NCBI GenBank assembly: GCA_031257915.1
Contig: JAIRNR010000019.1
Location: 54,278 to 118,277 of the forward strand
From: Bacteroidales bacterium
Lineage (GTDB): Bacteria; Bacteroidota; Bacteroidia; Bacteroidales; P3
DNA: 64,000 bases
Direction of reading: 5' to 3'
The translations under genes were made by a program, and so were the position numbers. A model generated the notes under the pieces. That model saw only the letters and a list, made by a program, of their open reading frames with translations. It did no database searches and was not told the origin of the DNA. Below, in pieces: positions 62,687 through 64,000 of this stretch. Position 1 is the first letter of the stretch, and the number at the start of each line of letters is the position of its first letter.

Positions 62687-64000
62687 TTAATTTCCCAATT
62701 CTAATTGATTTTTTACCAACTCGTAATATTTTCCCTTTATCGCTGTCAGTTCCCTGTGCGAACCCTGTTCTACTAATTTGCCATCTTCCAACACAACTAT
62801 ATTATCCGCATTTTTTACCGTACTTAAACGGTGCGCTACGATTACTACTGTTTTACCTTTAAAAAACTCGTTCAGGTTTTCCATTATCACACGCTCATTA
62901 TTCGCATCTAATGAATTTGTCGCCTCATCGAAAAAAATATAATCCGGATTTTTATAAACGGAACGAGCGATTAAGATACGTTGACGTTGACCCTGACTTA
63001 TACCCTGTCCCTCTTGACCGATTTTTGTATTATAACCTAACGGCAAACGTTCAATCATCTCATCTATATTCGCTATCCGCGCAGCATTAAGCAACCGTTT
63101 TTTATCAATCACTTCATCACCTACGGCAATATTATGGGCGATTGTATCGGAAAATATAAAACCGTCCTGCATTACAACACCGCAGTGGTCACGCCATATA
63201 TGAGTATTTATATTTTCAAGATTGTATTCACCGATTTTTATCTCGCCCTTCACAGGGGTATAAAAACCAAGTAATAATTTTATCAGAGTTGTTTTTCCGC
63301 TACCGCTCATACCTACTATCGCGGTTATTTTGCCGTCCGGAATTTTTAAAGTAATATTATCTAAAACAACTTCGCTGTGCGCACCGCCGTACTGAAACAT
63401 TACCTTCTCAATATTTATATCTCTGTTCTGCGGCAGTAATGTTACCTTATTTTCATTTGCGTTTTCTTCATCATCGCGGTTATGGATTTCGCCCAAACGC
63501 TCTAAACTTATTTTTGCGTCCTGCGCACTTTGTACAAAGCCGATAAGTTGAGATATGGGGGAATTTAACTGACCGATTATATATTGAACCGCCATCATCA
63601 TACCAAGTGTCATATTACCTGTTATTACGGCACTCGCTGCAAAAAAAGATATTATTATATTTTTCGCTTCGTTGATAAAAAAACCGCCTGCCTGTTGATA
63701 CTGGCTCAGTGATAATCCTTTTACGCTTACACGAAACAGTTTTGCCTGAATATTTTCCCATTCCCAACGCTTCTGTTTTTCGCAGTTGTTCAACTTTATT
63801 TCCTGCATGCCCGTTATCATTTGATACAGATTGCTCTGCTCGGCTGACGCCTGTGCAAAACGTTTATAGTCCAACTCCTTGCGCTTCTTCAGAAACAGCA
63901 CTATCCACAATATATACAACACACTTGCGATTAAAAATATACCTAATATTTTTAAACTGTAAATGCCGAGAACAACAGAAAATATTATCAGATTGAAAAA
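62687..64000 (-). CDS. Bacteriocin-type ABC exporter, C-terminal part (5' end beyond window)
   Basis: The last 437 residues of an ABC exporter; the frame stays open to the window edge, so the N-terminus (more membrane helices, and often a C39 peptidase domain in this group) is missing. Present are the later transmembrane segments (about 1-35 and 105-145) and a full nucleotide-binding domain: Walker A VGMSGSGKTTL, Q-loop VVMQDGFIFSD, signature ISQGQRQR in place of LSGGQ, Walker B YIFFDEATNSLDANN and switch His in VAHRLST. With the adaptor and TolC-like genes it forms a one-step exporter of peptides or small proteins. Confidence 0.9.
   Translation of the reverse strand, partial: FFNLIIFSVVLGIYSLKILGIFLIASVLYILWIVLFLKKRKELDYKRFAQASAEQSNLYQMITGMQEIKLNNCEKQKRWEWENIQAKLFRVSVKGLSLSQYQQAGGFFINEAKNIIISFFAASAVITGNMTLGMMMAVQYIIGQLNSPISQLIGFVQSAQDAKISLERLGEIHNRDDEENANENKVTLLPQNRDINIEKVMFQYGGAHSEVVLDNITLKIPDGKITAIVGMSGSGKTTLIKLLLGFYTPVKGEIKIGEYNLENINTHIWRDHCGVVMQDGFIFSDTIAHNIAVGDEVIDKKRLLNAARIANIDEMIERLPLGYNTKIGQEGQGISQGQRQRILIARSVYKNPDYIFFDEATNSLDANNERVIMENLNEFFKGKTVVIVAHRLSTVKNADNIVVLEDGKLVEQGSHRELTAIKGKYYELVKNQLELGN

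Overview
The window is a piece of a Bacteroidota chromosome, most likely Bacteroidales. Evidence: SusC/SusD genes, type IX secretion (T9SS) components and T9SS sorting tails, BspA-type leucine-rich repeats, and promoters with a TAnnTTTG -7 box and no clear Shine-Dalgarno sequence. T9SS together with hemicellulose and beta-1,3-glucan degradation suggests a free-living or gut member of a plant-fibre habitat. I cannot name the species.

Layout. 1-2 kb: ribosomal operon rpsF-rpsR-rplI, then an rRNA/tRNA methyltransferase. 2.1-15.3 kb, minus strand: a PduO-type cobalamin adenosyltransferase carrying a cysteine-containing tandem repeat, a PorE-like OmpA protein, a TPR protein, then an operon transcribed sprE/porW-like, polA (proofreading domain eroded), PASTA protein, T9SS-tailed exoprotein, rluD. 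15.3-17.5 kb: two decayed small genes, a 54-bp tandem repeat and an ATPase gene. 17.6-24.7 kb: one 2351-residue secreted protein joining a GH81 endo-beta-1,3-glucanase to a GH3 glucosidase. 24.7-25.9 kb: two small outer-membrane barrel proteins. 26-36.8 kb: sprA, the T9SS translocon, followed by two BspA-LRR proteins and a short T9SS-tailed protein.

36.9-58.6 kb, minus strand: a complete beta-mannan polysaccharide utilisation locus (PUL). In transcription order it encodes GH5, a CE7 acetylesterase, SusC, SusD, two TIG-domain surface glycan-binding proteins, an unrelated ATPase gene, GH26, GH3, GH26, GH130, a sugar/cation symporter and a mannobiose 2-epimerase. The inferred path is as follows. 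Surface GH5 and GH26 mannanases with CE7 cut acetylated (gluco)mannan. The SusCD pair imports the oligosaccharides. GH26 and GH3 trim them in the periplasm. The symporter takes mannobiose across the inner membrane. The epimerase makes mannosyl-glucose, and GH130 phosphorolyses it to mannose-1-phosphate and glucose. No regulator gene lies in the window, but the GH5 and susC promoters carry the same paired 16-bp element, repeated at 21 bp and placed exactly 20 bp from the -7 box.

58.7-64 kb, minus strand: a bacteriocin-type export operon (ABC transporter running off the window, HlyD-like adaptor, TolC-like channel with a seven-residue minisatellite), then a very small ORF and an unrecognised secreted protein.

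The most noteworthy points are the matched mannan operators, the GH81-GH3 mega-enzyme with a nested jelly-roll, the ATPase gene inserted into the PUL behind a terminator and a 14-bp repeat leader, and the polymerase I without a proofreading site. No stretch of more than 300 bases lacks a gene.
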